Notes under the pieces: generated by a model
Databases searched by the model: none
What the model saw: the letters and a program-made list of their open reading frames with translations, nothing else
What the model was told of the DNA's origin: nothing
NCBI GenBank assembly: GCA_947387575.1
Contig: CANDOC010000001.1
Coordinates: forward strand, 496,001-560,000
Direction: 5' to 3'
Source of the DNA: Spongorhabdus nitratireducens
GTDB taxonomy: Bacteria > Pseudomonadota > Gammaproteobacteria > Pseudomonadales > Endozoicomonadaceae
Length of the DNA: 64,000 bases
Translations under genes and position numbers: made by a program
Shown here: in pieces, positions 8,826 through 17,444 of the stretch
Numbering within the stretch: the stretch's first letter is position 1
How the letters are laid out: the number at the start of each line of letters is the position of its first letter

Positions 8826-9530
8826 TTAGCGATAACCATTTGCTTCAAGCAGGTTGCAAACTTTCAGCAATCCGTCCCGGGTTACCGGTGTCTTCCAGTT
8901 ATAGCTGTTGGTCATTCTGACCAGGCCGCGAATATAGATTGAGTCAGGGGATGGTGGCTGAACGTTAACCTTGTCGATATCTCGCTCCCAGAACTGAACC
9001 GTTTGTTGATAGCCGACGGTTAATGCCCAACCGGTGATATTGATCTCCTTGATCAGGTCAGTACGGCCTTCTATCTCCCCCTGTTCGACAGCTTGATGAA
9101 ATGCGGTATCGAAAGGATCGGCCGTACGCAACATGGCGCTGTTGAGCCGATCCAGCCAGTTGGCGGATCCACGCTGACGAATCAGACGACTGTTAATCAG
9201 GATTCCCAGCTCATCGTCAAAGCTGTAACGACGCACCTTGCGCTGATCTGTCAGACTGAATGCAACCAGCTTTTCCGGCAGGGTGAGATCCAGCGACATA
9301 ATAAGGCTGGCCCGCTCGTATTCATGATTGGCTTTACGAATCGCCAGTGCCAGCAGCACATCTTCCTTGCTACTGACATGCTTGTAGATCGACCCCATGG
9401 ACAGCCCGGCGCCCTTGGCAATGGCTGACATGGTGAAATCCAGTAACGAACTGGACTCAATACATTCCTCGGCAGCAGCGAGAATCCGCTGTTGCTGCTC
9501 CTCAAATGAATATTTTGGTGCAGGTGCCAC
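8826..9530 (-). CDS. TetR-family repressor of the efflux operon
   Basis: This is about 234 residues with the N-terminal helix-turn-helix of the TetR family: QQRILAAAEECIE, then DFTMSAIAKGAGLSMGSIY and KHVSSKEDVLLAL. The C-terminal ligand-binding half is variable, as usual. I chose a GTG start at 9530 because AAGGGAG sits 8 nt upstream; an ATG at 9572 would add 14 residues with two Cys and has no good ribosome-binding site. It is the first gene of the operon with adaptor, pump and MBL hydrolase, so it probably represses its own transcription and responds to a pump substrate. A candidate operator lies at 9588-9606. Confidence 0.9.
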   Translation of the reverse strand: MAPAPKYSFEEQQQRILAAAEECIESSSLLDFTMSAIAKGAGLSMGSIYKHVSSKEDVLLALAIRKANHEYERASLIMSLDLTLPEKLVAFSLTDQRKVRRYSFDDELGILINSRLIRQRGSANWLDRLNSAMLRTADPFDTAFHQAVEQGEIEGRTDLIKEINITGWALTVGYQQTVQFWERDIDKVNVQPPSPDSIYIRGLVRMTNSYNWKTPVTRDGLLKVCNLLEANGYR

Positions 9531-9587
9531 AGGACATACTCCCTTAATTAAAACAGCAGGGTTACAACACATAGATTGCGAAAGTAT

Positions 9588-9606
9588 ATTCGAACATCAT
9601 TCGAAT
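9588..9606. promoter_or_regulatory. Candidate TetR operator
   Basis: Two copies of the self-complementary heptamer core ATTCGAA separated by CATC form a compact inverted repeat 58 bp upstream of the chosen TetR start. Position and symmetry fit autoregulation. No binding data are available, so the role is inferred. Confidence 0.45.
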
Positions 9607-10152
9607 GAAAATATTGTAATTATTTCCTGACTGTGAGCACGGCCAGTGCCCTTAGAGAATGAGCGGTTTTTAGAGCAAAAAATGGCTGACAACATCAAGC
9701 CAGTATCGTCTGGTACACAGTCTGGCTCTTCCCTGCTCTATATATACGCACTTTATCGCTTTTGCCTGACCGTATATCGGTTATATGCATAACCCTTTGA
9801 GTTATTTGGATTTATACGGCTGAAAGCATGATTTGACGGCAAATTAATGGTTCTGAAGACGATTAAATTAAACAAAAAAGTGCATATAAATTAAACAAAT
9901 TGACAACTCTGTGGTCATACCATGTGCTGGTGCCTTAAGAATGGAACTGATGTACATCTATGGGTGATTATTCGGCAAAATGCCAAATATGCGACTATAT
10001 TGCATCAGGATTTGCCATAAAGGATGGTATCTGTCTAATATCTAGTTTCGATGGATCGAAAATCGGCAGCATTCATTGGTGAATATCCAAGGCTGGCGCC
10101 TCTGGTGTCGTACACGACGAAGAATAAACACTAGATAAAATGGGTGACTCTT
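9607..10152. other. Long AT-rich intergenic region between divergent genes
   Basis: About 550 bp separate the TetR operon from the winged-helix gene. I see AT-rich sequence, a TTGACA at 9900 without a good -10, and a short inverted repeat GGCA-aaa-TGCC near 9974-9984. No open frame with a ribosome-binding site is present. The length suggests a long leader or complex promoter for the downstream gene. Confidence 0.4.
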
Positions 10153-10482
10153 ATGACTCTTAAAGGACTTATAAAGCTGACTGATGTACTTGCAGAATAC
10201 CCCCTGACCATCATCCAATGGCAGATTCTGCTGGTTGTTGCTGAAAACCCTAACTCCACTATCACTGACCTGGTTAATGAAGGCAAGCTGAACTGCGGCA
10301 CTCCAAGTGACATCGCCGTTAGTGTCAAGCGCCTGGGTGAAGGCCGTCACGACCGTCCTGGCCTGAAGCTGATCAAGAAAGTACAGCACGAAGACGATGG
10401 CCGTTACTTCAAGCTGTCTCTGAGCCGCAAGGGCCAGAAGATGATCGAAAAGATCAAGGGCAACATCCGCAATATCCGCTAA
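10153..10482 (+). CDS. Small winged-helix DNA-binding protein with highly biased codons
   Basis: This is a 109-residue basic protein with a MarR/PadR-like winged-helix pattern: helices in YPLTIIQWQILLVVAE, a recognition region TPSDIAVSVKRLGEGRHD, and a wing-like segment KLIKKVQHEDDGRYFKLSLSRKG. The ATG at 10153 has GGGTG about 6 nt upstream; a GTG at 10144 would add three residues. Codon use differs from its neighbours: it is almost free of rare codons (CTG, GGC/GGT, AAG, CGT/CGC dominate), which is typical of very highly expressed genes. Small size, basic nature and expression signature suggest an abundant nucleoid-type or global regulator rather than a local repressor. A strong hairpin follows. 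I do not recognise a named family. Confidence 0.8.
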   Translation: MTLKGLIKLTDVLAEYPLTIIQWQILLVVAENPNSTITDLVNEGKLNCGTPSDIAVSVKRLGEGRHDRPGLKLIKKVQHEDDGRYFKLSLSRKGQKMIEKIKGNIRNIR

Positions 10483-10488
10483 GCCCAT

Positions 10489-10519
10489 CTCCGGGCCCGA
10501 TTTGATCTCGGGTCCGGAG
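10489..10519 (+). terminator. Strong hairpin after the winged-helix gene
   Basis: A 12-bp stem (CTCCGGGCCCGA / TCGGGTCCGGAG, one G-U pair) with a 7-nt loop begins 6 nt after the stop. The following tract (GTCTTGTACTT) is only weakly T-rich, so it is a terminator or 3'-protecting hairpin. Confidence 0.6.
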
Positions 10520-10535
10520 GTCTTGTACTTCACAC

Positions 10536-11579
10536 TTAGCGGGTCGCCTGTAGTCCGTCTAGAAATGCTGTCAGACGGACGACCTCTTTCTCCAGTTCGC
10601 TATTCTTCTGTTCAAGCTGCTTCTGTGTTACTTCCTGTTGCTTCAGGGTATTTCTTTCCTGAGTGATGCTTTCCAGTTTTGCTTCCAGTTCGCTGCAGTG
10701 ATGATTCTGCTGCTGCAGATGAGCAATGGCGACAGCGATATCTTCAGGTTGCCCGAGCTTGATATTCAGATCATGTAAACAGCTGGCCTGTTGTTGCAGT
10801 TGACCATTGGCCTGGGTCAGCTCATTCAATTGCTGTTCAAGTTGCTCCCTGATGGCGGCTGTCTGTAACTGTTGAACCTCCTGCTTGCTCAGTGCGACCT
10901 TGGCCTTCTGTAGTTCTTCGGCATGACGTTCAACCCGCTTTTGTTCCAGCTGATGTGCCTGACGTTCACGGTCAGCTACCTGAATCCAGTGGTTTAGCAG
11001 TTTCTGATGACTTTCATCCAACCGCTGTTCCAGTTCCTGCAGTGCACTGGCCTTGTCTTTTTCTGCCTGTTCCAGCTGTTGAGCGCCCTGCTCTAACTGC
11101 TGTTCCTGTAATTGCAGCTGAGTCTGCTGCTCCCGGATCTGTTCCCTGTCTTCGAGGCTGGCAGTTTTAAGTTGTTCAAGCTGTTCTTCCAGTGACTTGT
11201 TTTGCTCCCGCGCCTGTTCGAGCTCAGCTTCCAGGGCTTCACGGGTCTCGGTCAGTTTACCTACGGTATCTGTCAGATGAGCAATGTCTTCTGCGTGCTG
11301 TTCATTTAGCAGACGCTGCTCTTCTGCCTGCTTGAACTTCTCTCTTCCCAGTTCCCGCTTTAGTACCCGGATCAGATCCAGCGACAGTTCGGTGTCTTCA
11401 GCATCCGATACCGCCTGCAGCTCCTGCCATTCACGGTAGTAAGGCAGCACCGTCTGCTTGCCCATACGGACTTCTTCCGCAACTTTCTGGGCATTGATCC
11501 GCTCATTGTTCTCCTGCATCCGGTCCAGGGTGCAAAAGATGCGTTCACGGCGACTATCGTCTTTGGAGCGTTCGTTCAT
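10536..11579 (-). CDS. KfrA-like DNA-binding coiled-coil protein
   Basis: The 347-residue protein has an N-terminal DNA-binding domain (residues 1-60; RIFCTLDRMQENNERINAQ, then KVAEEVRMGKQTVLPYYREW) that matches the N-terminal domain of KfrA, the autoregulatory plasmid protein. The rest, from about residue 75 to the end, is almost uninterrupted Gln/Glu/Leu-rich coiled coil. KfrA proteins bind operator palindromes in their own promoter and may act in plasmid maintenance or nucleoid organisation. Two long palindromes sharing a core TACCGGTA lie directly upstream (11601-11640 and 11663-11700) and are the obvious candidate sites. No plasmid replication or partition genes are visible here, so this is a chromosomal or integrated-plasmid KfrA homologue. 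It converges with the winged-helix gene. Confidence 0.8.
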   Translation of the reverse strand: MNERSKDDSRRERIFCTLDRMQENNERINAQKVAEEVRMGKQTVLPYYREWQELQAVSDAEDTELSLDLIRVLKRELGREKFKQAEEQRLLNEQHAEDIAHLTDTVGKLTETREALEAELEQAREQNKSLEEQLEQLKTASLEDREQIREQQTQLQLQEQQLEQGAQQLEQAEKDKASALQELEQRLDESHQKLLNHWIQVADRERQAHQLEQKRVERHAEELQKAKVALSKQEVQQLQTAAIREQLEQQLNELTQANGQLQQQASCLHDLNIKLGQPEDIAVAIAHLQQQNHHCSELEAKLESITQERNTLKQQEVTQKQLEQKNSELEKEVVRLTAFLDGLQATR

Positions 11580-11600
11580 GGCTTTTTTCTCTTTAGGTGA

Positions 11601-11640
11601 AACTTATAATACCGGTATTGCGATACCGGTATTATAAGTT
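11601..11640. promoter_or_regulatory. Perfect 18-bp palindrome upstream of the KfrA-like gene (candidate operator 1)
   Basis: AACTTATAATACCGGTAT, a 4-nt spacer TGCG, and its exact reverse complement. Each arm contains TATAAT, so one arm may serve as the -10 of the minus-strand promoter (TTTCAC at 11654-11659, 17 bp upstream, is a possible -35). Autorepression by the KfrA-like protein is an inference from position and symmetry. Confidence 0.7.
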
Positions 11641-11662
11641 TTAAAAAGATAAAGTGAAACCA

Positions 11663-11700
11663 CATAAAGTACCGGTAATATTAATTACCGGTACTTTATG
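11663..11700. promoter_or_regulatory. Perfect 17-bp palindrome sharing the TACCGGTA core (candidate operator 2)
   Basis: CATAAAGTACCGGTAAT, spacer ATTA, and its exact reverse complement. Together with the first palindrome this gives four copies of the self-complementary octamer core (TACCGGTA) within 100 bp. The outer arms differ between the two palindromes, so the conserved core is the likely recognition element. Confidence 0.7.
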
Positions 11701-11808
11701 TATGCCGTTTGGCTGAGAATAAAGGGGGAGCAAAAAAGAGCTGAATTGCCTTTTAAAAAAGCGGCAGCTACTGAAAATCAGGATAAAAATTGCAGGGTTG
11801 CAAAAATG

Positions 11809-11849
11809 AAAAAGCCCCAGAGCAACCAGAAATTCAGTTGCTTTGGGGC
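11809..11849 (-). terminator. Rho-independent terminator after the second MATH-like gene
   Basis: On the minus strand a 13-bp stem (GCCCCAAAGCAAC / GTTGCTCTGGGGC, one mismatch) with a 10-nt loop is followed by TTTTTC. It lies about 50 bp beyond the stop of the 11901-13913 gene and fits termination of the two-gene operon. Confidence 0.75.
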
Positions 11850-11900
11850 GTTAGGAAAAAGAGGGTGTGATATGGAGCGTAGTTAATACAGGTGATCTGG

Positions 11901-13913
11901 CTAGTTAGTAGCTTCTTGCTTTCTGTTTGTTTTAATTGTGAAGCGAACTGTCTCTCCATTTGCAGATGACATTAGCGACTCAAGTGTCGCCAGTTGTAGT
12001 GAAACTTCCCCTCCCTGTATATCGGACTGTTGGCACTCAAAAAGCTTTCTTTGAATATTCTTGCGACCGGATTTCATATCATACCAGACAGTAAAATCAC
12101 CGTGATCTTCATCCTCCGGGTAGTTTGAAACTACCATCACAAGCATGCTTGGGTTACGAGGATTTGGCTTGAGTTCAAACTTTATTCCACTATCAACATC
12201 AGCAGATCCGATTGTAAAATTGTCGCAATGCCCGAGCAGTGACATATCGAAACGCCGTACATCCAGGGTGTAATCCACTCCGGCCATAACGGGTGTGATA
12301 AACGGGGTCTCTGTGGTGTCACTTGCCTGCCTGATGGTAGAGACTATTGCTGCACAATACACAGGGCGAAGAACAAACTCTGCCAAACCAGTACCTTTAC
12401 TCAAATGGCTTACTGGTAAAACACTCATCTTTATATATGGTTGGCCTGCTACAGGAAGGGCTGTGGGTAATGGTGTATAAACAGGAGCGGCCTTTTCTGC
12501 AGCTTTTTCCAGTTCATGCTTTGCGGTGATCCGGTGATGGGTTGAAATAACCCCTCTCAGCGTTCCAGTACCAGTATTGACCTCTTGAACAAGAGATACA
12601 TTTTGGAGTTGTGGTTGACTTGTTGAGCTTGGAGGCTGCTCCCGGGGGGTTGCCTGAGCCTCGGGGGTAAGCGTCAGAACGACCTCTCCTGGATGTGCAG
12701 CATCATCGCCAAGATTAAGGCTCATTACATATTGCCGCCCATGAAAGGGAAAAGCACTGGATTGAACTGCTCCGGCAGAAACTGGTGTCATATCACCGAT
12801 ATAGTTCACAAAAATCAGGCCCGACTGATCTTCTGTACGGGAACCTGACGGAACAGCTGACAGGTGAGTTTCTGCTAGATCAAGTAGCTCAGAAAACTGC
12901 TTTTCGCTTTGGATCAGGGCTGCAGGGCTGCCCTGTGCACGCCGCTTAAGGCGCAGAATAAAAGTAACAGTAGGACCGGGCTTGCAGTTTGAGAGTACAT
13001 CCTTATATGTAGGAGCAAGCACTATGTTGAAGGGATACCCTACGGTTTTCTCCAAATCTATACAGTTCTGTTGTGACTCTTTCCAGGATCCTGTAGCCAG
13101 TGATATCTCCGAAGTTGGCCCTTCATAAAGAAATTCGTAACTTGAAAAAGGCAGCTTTGATGCACCTTCATCCTGATGCACGCGAAATGTAATATGGTTC
13201 AGGGATGGGTACTTTTCTTTATTACCAAGCTCCATACGAAGGAGAGGACCATTACCCATTACTGATGATGATTTGATTTCTACATCAGGACTGACAAGAA
13301 AAAAATCCCCTCGTTTTGCCATAGCAATATCGTGGCGAGGTATCTGCCATTTTACTATGCACTGACGTCTTTCCATTTCCGCGGAAATGCATCCACGAAG
13401 CTGTGGGCGAATTGTGAAAAGGGCTTCATTGGTTCTCCTGTCGATATCTGTTATTGGAATCAGGCTTGTTAGTTTGACAACAAAACATTCTTTTTCCGGT
13501 GACTCCAGTATTGTTGCTTGTTGAAAGGCAACAGCCTGATTACTTTCTTCAAGGCAGTGCTCTCTTCGTGTTTCTATTATCAGGGAGCTGACATATGGGC
13601 TAAGTTCTTCTGTATATTTTCCTGTTACACGTAGCTCAACTCCCACATGCTCCTGATCTTCGGTTGTTCCGGCCGGATAGATATATAAAGTAGCCTTGCG
13701 CCCGAGGTAATCAAACTCTTCCGAAACAACAGGAACACCTGTACTTAGTGGTTCCGAAGAGCAGATAAGGTGCGCTTTTAAGAAATATGTTAGCGGAATA
13801 CGCGACACAAAAACTTGAGAAGTAGCTGCATAAGAACAGCAAAAAGTCAGGCTGAAACACAGAAGCAGAAAGCGAGTATAGCTTCGAATATATCTCGTCT
13901 TGCAGTACATCAT
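11901..13913 (-). CDS. Exported protein with MATH-like repeats (second of tandem pair)
   Basis: This is a 670-residue protein with a basic, hydrophobic N-terminus (FLLLCFSLTFCCSYA) that reads as a signal peptide. The mature part begins with a block resembling a MATH/TRAF-C domain: a separator with VVSEEFDYLGRKATLYIYP, AG, then VGVELRV strands, and later NEALFTIRPQLRGC, which corresponds to the last strand of the fold. Similar strand patterns recur in the middle (residues about 380-440) and C-terminal part (about 560-660). The upstream neighbour has the same layout, so the two are diverged paralogues in one operon with a 57-bp gap. MATH domains bind peptides in eukaryotic TRAF, SPOP and meprin proteins. 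The domain call rests on pattern matching by eye and is moderate. A terminator follows the gene. Confidence 0.6.
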   Translation of the reverse strand: MMYCKTRYIRSYTRFLLLCFSLTFCCSYAATSQVFVSRIPLTYFLKAHLICSSEPLSTGVPVVSEEFDYLGRKATLYIYPAGTTEDQEHVGVELRVTGKYTEELSPYVSSLIIETRREHCLEESNQAVAFQQATILESPEKECFVVKLTSLIPITDIDRRTNEALFTIRPQLRGCISAEMERRQCIVKWQIPRHDIAMAKRGDFFLVSPDVEIKSSSVMGNGPLLRMELGNKEKYPSLNHITFRVHQDEGASKLPFSSYEFLYEGPTSEISLATGSWKESQQNCIDLEKTVGYPFNIVLAPTYKDVLSNCKPGPTVTFILRLKRRAQGSPAALIQSEKQFSELLDLAETHLSAVPSGSRTEDQSGLIFVNYIGDMTPVSAGAVQSSAFPFHGRQYVMSLNLGDDAAHPGEVVLTLTPEAQATPREQPPSSTSQPQLQNVSLVQEVNTGTGTLRGVISTHHRITAKHELEKAAEKAAPVYTPLPTALPVAGQPYIKMSVLPVSHLSKGTGLAEFVLRPVYCAAIVSTIRQASDTTETPFITPVMAGVDYTLDVRRFDMSLLGHCDNFTIGSADVDSGIKFELKPNPRNPSMLVMVVSNYPEDEDHGDFTVWYDMKSGRKNIQRKLFECQQSDIQGGEVSLQLATLESLMSSANGETVRFTIKTNRKQEATN

Positions 13914-13970
13914 AGACGAACCCTTTAAGCGTGAAAAATATGATAAATATTCAGCTCACACGGAGATAAT

Positions 13971-15854
13971 TCATTGTGTGCCGGAAGCCCCAAGAGCTAC
14001 TTTTATACTGATCTTTGCGCCTTCTGCGAGACTAATCATTTCACTCTGGCTGCATAGCTTGACTCTGGCCGATCTTTGGGATCTGCCCAGAGATTGCTGT
14101 ACAAGGGAATGCCATTGCCGGACACTTCCCTGACTGGAAGAGCGGTAGTATTCGACAGTAATGTCTCCATTGAAGGCTTTGGGAATATTGCTGGCGGTCA
14201 GATAAAGAGTGCCCTTTTGAGACTCCAGGCCAAATGAAACCTTGTTCTCGTCGACGCTTTCACCTCCCAGCAATTTGATCATCGAATCAGCCAGCATTGG
14301 TAAAATATGACGGTCAATACGAAGGGTATAAATCAGATTTTTCTCTGGCTCTGATTGCTTTGTGGCAAGGAAAGGTGCCTCTTTATCAACGCCTGCCAAC
14401 TCTTCATCTCCCTTGGCTACTGACAGTCTGCTTACGGGACGAATAACAAATTCTTCAAAATTGACTGCTGTATTCATGTGCTTGCGTTTAACAGGCCAGC
14501 ACTGCATCAAGCAGTTATCCCGAGTCACTATGCTGTCATCCGTGACATCAATATAGTGGCAGCATCCATACCTGGGCTGTTCAAGTGCTGTTAACGGACT
14601 GTACATAACCACAAAGCCCTGCAGCCCTTCCCAGCCTTTACCTCCTGCCGTAGCAGTGGATTCCCGTTCTTCCTGCTGAGCCTGCTTGATAAATAATTCA
14701 AGGCTATCCGTATTACCGGGACTACCTGCAGGAACCATCACCAGTTCCAGGCCTTTTTGGTGCCAAGTGAATGGTGCCGACAGCTCCTGGTTGTCTGTAG
14801 CTGAATTAAAGTGAAGCAAATGGACATACGCTGCATCCGCCACCTCATCAACGACTACCGTAACGGTGGGTTGTTTTAATGCCAGAATAAACTGCTCAGG
14901 GCACTCGAGTGGCGTTTTTAATTGGGCCTGAGTGGTTTTTGATGTCAGCTCAATGACGAACTGAGCACTCATTCCGGGCTCACAATGCTTAAGTGCATCT
15001 AGATAGGAAGTGTCAGTATTGTCCTGAATATGATCTGTATAGTCAGTATGAAAGCCTCCCCAACTACGGGAATCCAACACTTTTAAATGTCTGTCAGGCT
15101 TAACATATCCAAACTGGCTTTTTTTATAATGGAATTGCTGTTGTGGCATCTCAAATCGATATGTGATCTTTCCAGAACTTTTGTCACCGTGTAAGTTACC
15201 CAGAAAAAACTGAAGTTGATTTGTCGTTTTCTGACTTTTGTTGGTCAGTGCCCCACAGGCAGCCTGAGCCAACTGATGCTTGGGTATTCGCCATGTAAGC
15301 TTGCTATATCCCACCTCATGTACTTCTTCAAGATCACCGGTTAAATGAGGCCGTATAACAAACAATATTTCATCCCGGCTGCAGTCGAGGTTATCTGTTG
15401 CCATGTGGTTGAAGGGCCACATAGAAAACCCGCCTTTTTCCTGAACTTCTCCATTTTTTGTACGTCGTACTTCTCCTGCTGGATTATCAACAGTAAAAAA
15501 ACGATCTTCACACAGAAATCCTGTAACACATTGATCCAGTCCTCCTTCATATGGATGATGAAAAATAAGCTGTATCAATACCCTGCCCGGATTCAAAGCA
15601 TCACCAGTTGGGTAGACTCGAACTCTGGCATCTTTGTCCATCAGGTATTTAAATTCAGCAGACTCTACATGCTGTCCTGAGGTCAGCGAATCTCTGAAAT
15701 TACTTAAGCGAACAAAAATATCACGACTTTGGGATACTACTACGGAGATTTCCGGGCCATTTGCTGAAGCAGTCATGAAAACTGCTGATCCGATATATAA
15801 AAAAAACAGCAGCGATAACGAAACAAAACTCAAAAGTCGACTGCAACCAGACAT
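13971..15854 (-). CDS. Exported protein with an N-terminal MATH-like domain (first of tandem pair)
   Basis: A 627-residue protein with a clear signal peptide (LLSFVSLSLLFFLYIGSA, then VFMTASA). Residues about 33-185 follow the MATH order: IFVRLSNFRDSL (start strand), VESAEFKYL, then DARVRVYPTGD matching the W-x-L-x-x-x-P-x-G strand of MATH, VLIQLIFHH, a second half with FTVDNPAGEV, GGFSMWPFNHM aligning with the WGF-x-x-F motif, and DEILFVIRPHL. That succession is strongly reminiscent of SPOP/TRAF MATH domains. The rest has further beta-rich segments (for example LELVMVPAGSPGN) that may be degenerate repeats. It is the first gene of an operon with 11901-13913. A RING/TRAF-zinc-finger protein lies 1.6 kb upstream across fabV. 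Confidence 0.62.
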   Translation of the reverse strand: MSGCSRLLSFVSLSLLFFLYIGSAVFMTASANGPEISVVVSQSRDIFVRLSNFRDSLTSGQHVESAEFKYLMDKDARVRVYPTGDALNPGRVLIQLIFHHPYEGGLDQCVTGFLCEDRFFTVDNPAGEVRRTKNGEVQEKGGFSMWPFNHMATDNLDCSRDEILFVIRPHLTGDLEEVHEVGYSKLTWRIPKHQLAQAACGALTNKSQKTTNQLQFFLGNLHGDKSSGKITYRFEMPQQQFHYKKSQFGYVKPDRHLKVLDSRSWGGFHTDYTDHIQDNTDTSYLDALKHCEPGMSAQFVIELTSKTTQAQLKTPLECPEQFILALKQPTVTVVVDEVADAAYVHLLHFNSATDNQELSAPFTWHQKGLELVMVPAGSPGNTDSLELFIKQAQQEERESTATAGGKGWEGLQGFVVMYSPLTALEQPRYGCCHYIDVTDDSIVTRDNCLMQCWPVKRKHMNTAVNFEEFVIRPVSRLSVAKGDEELAGVDKEAPFLATKQSEPEKNLIYTLRIDRHILPMLADSMIKLLGGESVDENKVSFGLESQKGTLYLTASNIPKAFNGDITVEYYRSSSQGSVRQWHSLVQQSLGRSQRSARVKLCSQSEMISLAEGAKISIKVALGASGTQ

Positions 15855-16038
15855 ATTAAACCCCTGATCAATCTATCGTTTTGATATCAGTTTCTAAAAA
15901 TGGTCCAAACCCTGTTATTTTTCAAATGGCGGGGTGGGTGTTTTCAGGTGGGTAGGTAAAAGTCGAACAGGCAGAATATATTGCCCCCTGCTACCAATAT
16001 TCAAATGGTAACAGAGGACGATAAAAAAGGTTTAGTAA

Positions 16039-17241
16039 TTAAATATCAATCACATCAAACGGCACCAGCGGATTAACATCAGCCTCGTAATCAACGCCTT
16101 CAACACCGAACCCAAACAGCTTCAAAAACTCTTCCTTGTACTGAACATAATCGGTCAGTTCGGACAGGTTTTCATTGGTCAGCTGTGGCCACAGTGCCTT
16201 GCAGTGCTCCTGAATATCTTCACGCAGCTCCCAGTCATCCAGACGCAGGCGGTTAGTGTCGTCCACTTCAGGGGCAGTGCTGTCAGCCTTGTACAGGCGC
16301 TCGCGGAACATGCGGTTGATCTGCTCGATGCAGCCTTCATGGATGCCCTCTTCGCGCATCTTCTTGAAGGACATGGCGATATACAGCGGCATTACCGGAA
16401 TTGCGGAGCTGGCCTGAGTCACAACACTCTTTAGTACCGCAACATTGGCTGAACCGTTAACGGCTTTCAGCTGCTCGTCAATAGCGTGAGCGGCACGGTC
16501 CAGATCCTGCTTGGCCTGACCCAGCGCACCATGCCAGTAAATCGGCCAGGTGATTTCAGTACCGATGTAGCTGTAGGCAACGGACTTGCAACCTTCAGCC
16601 AGCACGCCGGCTTCATTCAGCGCAGACATCCACAGTTCCCAGTCCTGACCGCCCATTACGGTGACGGTAGCCGCTACTTCTTCTTCGGTAGCCGGTTCAA
16701 CAGACGCTTCAAACAGCTGATCCTTGTTGGTGTCTACTGCAGTTGCGGTGTAGGTTTCACCCATCGGCTTCAGTACCGAGCGAATCACTTCGCCAGAGTC
16801 CGGCAGCTTGCGTACCGGAGATGCCAGGGAGTACACCACCATATCGATCTGGCCCAGGTCTTCCTTGATCAGCTCGATGGCCTTGGCTCGGGCTTCATGG
16901 CTGAAAGCATCGCCATTCAGGCTCTTGGCGTACAGGCCAGCTTCATGAGCCAGCTTGTCAAATGCGGCGGCATTGTGCCAGCCGGCAGTGCCCGGCTTGC
17001 GCTCGGTCGCAGGCTTTTCAAAGAACACACCGATAGTAGAAGCGCCGCCACCAAAGGCCGCAGTAATCCGGGAGGCCAGACCATAGCCACTGGAAGAGCC
17101 GATCACCAGCACTCGCTTGGGTGCATTCTCAATCGGACCCTGAGCCTGGGTGATTGCGATCTGTTCACGTACGTTCTGTTCACAGCCCACCGGATGGGTT
17201 GTTGTACAGATAAATCCGCGAATTTTCGGCTTGATGATCAT
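16039..17241 (-). CDS. fabV: Enoyl-[acyl-carrier-protein] reductase FabV
   Basis: The 400-residue protein starts [17 protein letters not shown], the conserved FabV N-terminus; a GGAG lies upstream of this ATG, so I prefer it to the ATG at 17265. The NADH-binding loop GSSSGYGLA and the catalytic pattern Y-x8-K ([10 protein letters not shown]) that separates FabV from FabI are visible, as are the [14 protein letters not shown] and LRLDDWELR blocks near the C-terminus. FabV performs the last reduction of the fatty-acid elongation cycle and is insensitive to triclosan in many gammaproteobacteria. It is a housekeeping gene set between the exported MATH-like and RING-type genes. No operon partner for fatty-acid synthesis is nearby. 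Confidence 0.97.
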   Translation of the reverse strand: MIIKPKIRGFICTTTHPVGCEQNVREQIAITQAQGPIENAPKRVLVIGSSSGYGLASRITAAFGGGASTIGVFFEKPATERKPGTAGWHNAAAFDKLAHEAGLYAKSLNGDAFSHEARAKAIELIKEDLGQIDMVVYSLASPVRKLPDSGEVIRSVLKPMGETYTATAVDTNKDQLFEASVEPATEEEVAATVTVMGGQDWELWMSALNEAGVLAEGCKSVAYSYIGTEITWPIYWHGALGQAKQDLDRAAHAIDEQLKAVNGSANVAVLKSVVTQASSAIPVMPLYIAMSFKKMREEGIHEGCIEQINRMFRERLYKADSTAPEVDDTNRLRLDDWELREDIQEHCKALWPQLTNENLSELTDYVQYKEEFLKLFGFGVEGVDYEADVNPLVPFDVIDI

Positions 17242-17381
17242 TCCGTGCTCCGAAAGGGAAATCAATATAAGTATCAGCCGCCTAGCTTATCCAAAGCCGG
17301 CTGCGGCGGAAAGGGAGGATTTGCGAGTTATTGCAGCCTTATTGTTACTTTTCGTAGATTTTCCATGGTGAATGCCCTGCT

Positions 17382-17444
17382 GAGGTAATAGCTCAGGTAA
17401 TAGTTCAATCGATAGCTCAGGCAATAGCTGAGGCAATAGCTCAG
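17382..17444. repeat. Short degenerate tandem repeat at the end of the RING-protein gene
   Basis: Five copies of a 12-14 bp unit related to AATAGCTCAGG occur head to tail with small variations. The array covers the last bases of the RING-protein gene (its stop codon is at 17441-17443) and the adjoining spacer before fabV. It is a simple-sequence tandem array, not a CRISPR. Confidence 0.6.

Noticed and set aside
11698-11886. 62-codon plus-strand open frame
   Set aside because: It has no ribosome-binding site and covers the terminator hairpin of the minus-strand operon. Its start lies in the palindromic region.
17382-17444. Short repeats resembling a CRISPR
   Set aside because: The units are 12-14 bp with no regular spacers, and no cas genes are nearby.
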